The notes under the pieces: model-generated
Databases searched by the model: none
The model's input: the letters and a program-made list of their open reading frames with translations, nothing else
What the model was told of the DNA's origin: nothing
Assembly (NCBI RefSeq): GCF_041260155.1
Contig: NC_091931.1
Coordinates: forward strand, 29,725,041-29,789,040
Length of the DNA stretch: 64,000 nt
Direction: 5' to 3'
Source: Ptychodera flava
Taxonomy: Eukaryota > Hemichordata > Enteropneusta > Ptychoderidae
Shown here: positions 62,972-64,000 of the stretch, one piece after another
How the letters are laid out: every line of letters begins with the position of its first letter
How positions within the stretch are numbered: position 1 is the stretch's first letter
Program-made: the position numbers and the translations under genes

Positions 62972-64000
62972 CTATAAAGCAAATATTACATGGACGGTAA
63001 TCGGAAGCATACATAGTAAGAATCTTAATCTCATTCGGCAGTTCGGCTTCAAGAGGATATCATACTTGGTTTTACGTTGTATCAAGTACATGTTTTTCAA
63101 TTCATTAAAAAATTAACACAATTGGTTGAAAATTTGAATTTTGCCGCAGTGAATAAGTTTTTTCATGAGCCACAAAGTACTTGCTTCAACAGTTATTTAA
63201 GAGTACCAAGCTGAGAGAGTGTGTGTGTTTGCATTTATTGGTTGCCAGTTGTGGGCGAGCTGACTAACTGTTAACGAAAACAATTGTTGTAAGCCCAAGG
63301 ACTTGTCGTTTCTACTCGGTGACGGTATTTTGGCACGTTTTTACCTATGCGATAGTGAAGATATCCTTCTTATTGTTCATGAGAATGTTGTACGAGCGAC
63401 AATACATGTTAAGTGAGTTTGTAACCGAAAAAAGTGCAGGATATAAGTCCATTTGTATTGTCTCTTCACTGTGACTTTGCCGTTTATTTTCGTCGAAAAT
63501 GAAGCTATTTCTAATAATCTATCGGGTCATACATAGTGAGCTACGAACATGCATCTTTGTTCAATTTAACCAGCATCGCATTGGGTAATATGAACTTTTG
63601 CGATCAACACTGCAGGATGGGCAAGGAAACTCTATACTCAGACATGCCCAAGTGACGATCCCTACTGTCTTTGAAAGGCCAAAATAAATGTCCACAGGGT
63701 GAGTTCAACACATTTATGAAACATCGTGCTTTGATGACAACAGTTGTTCAGTTATTTTCATGTTTATCTACTTAAAACCTCAGTAATGCTAACTTTCGAT
63801 GATTTTTTTTCATTATTTTTATTTTATACATCAACTGCAACTTCTTATTCTACTCCCCAAAGAATGTTGAAACACTCACTATTTAGCTTGTCAACTTAAC
63901 AGTCAAATGTGTTTAATGCATTTTTATTGTTAACATTTGAATTGTAGTCCGGACCAGAAGTCACTTTTCAACAATAACAATGCAGTTTACAAGCTGGATA
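62972..64000. other. SLC13 copy D intron 9 and right edge
   Basis: Matches copy C intron 9 up to about 63780, then diverges into a foldback MITE copy. Exon 9 of copy D was not found and is expected beyond the window. Confidence 0.55.
63855..64000. mobile_element. Foldback MITE copy cut by the window end
   Basis: AAAGAATGTTGAAACACTC, TTGTAGTCCGGACCAGAAG and TTTTCAACAATAACAATGC match the left arm, centre and start of the right arm of the element at 2894-3250. The right arm runs past 64000. Confidence 0.55.

Larger units (their letters stand above)
57495..63780. repeat. Segmental duplication, right copy
   Basis: Counterpart of 36250-41700, from the copy E exon 1 remnant through the intergenic region to copy D exons 13-10. 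It carries extra sequence at about 58200-58640 and the TGATG microsatellite at about 58907-58990. Similarity fades after about 63780. Confidence 0.8.

Noticed and set aside
1-64000. CRISPR arrays, operons or prokaryotic signals
   Set aside because: No regularly spaced short repeats with unique spacers and no compact gene clusters. The tandem repeats found are microsatellites and diverged eukaryotic repeats.

Overview
This is a window of animal nuclear DNA: AT-rich, intron-bearing genes with GT/AG splice sites, microsatellites, many small transposons and decayed retroelements. No bacterial features were seen. The gene content, the abundance of TTAA-flanked MITEs and a Penelope-like element fit a marine invertebrate. 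A deuterostome such as a hemichordate is my best guess, but species-level placement is a weak inference.

Layout. Positions 1-15,000 are mostly non-coding, with repeats and one recognisable exon: the start of a rhodopsin-family GPCR on the minus strand (4452-4784), whose other exons must lie left of the window. From 15,115 to the right edge runs a minus-strand tandem array of SLC13-like (sodium/carboxylate or sulfate transporter family) genes. From left to right: copy A (15115-23338) is intact, with 13 exons and 581 codons. Copy B (26706-36294) is intact, with 13 exons and 577 codons. Copy C (38492-52122) has all 13 exons recognisable, but exons 6 and 7 are frame-broken. Copy E (54031-57541) is a pseudogene keeping only damaged exons 1, 10, 11, 12 and 13. 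Copy D (60400 to beyond the right edge) shows exons 10-13 intact, with the rest outside. The exon phases are the same in every copy, and the open frames join across all junctions of A and B. A small unrecognised ORF with a strong start context (24813-25364) lies between A and B.

The main biological point is that all copies keep the SLC13 fold-level sequence while replacing the residues that define the family's sodium/substrate sites. The first Ser-Asn-Thr motif is Leu-Asn-Leu. The second is Thr-Ser-Ser, Ser-Ser-Ser or Ser-Ala-Ser. The GTxPN and PPNA motifs are also gone. Two copies remain full length without a break, so this looks like a diverged, lineage-expanded clade with a different or lost ion-coupling chemistry rather than random decay. 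This should be tested experimentally and phylogenetically.

The right part of the window carries a segmental duplication: roughly 36,250-41,700 matches roughly 57,495-63,780, including shared MITE insertions. The large intron 5 of copy C holds a decayed Penelope-like element with the GIY-YIG endonuclease upstream of the reverse transcriptase (the permuted, Naiad-like order), a possible hammerhead-ribozyme core just upstream of it, a second fragment in the opposite direction, and AT-rich repeats. Exon coordinates were derived by hand from splice signals and reading frame and may be off by a base or two.
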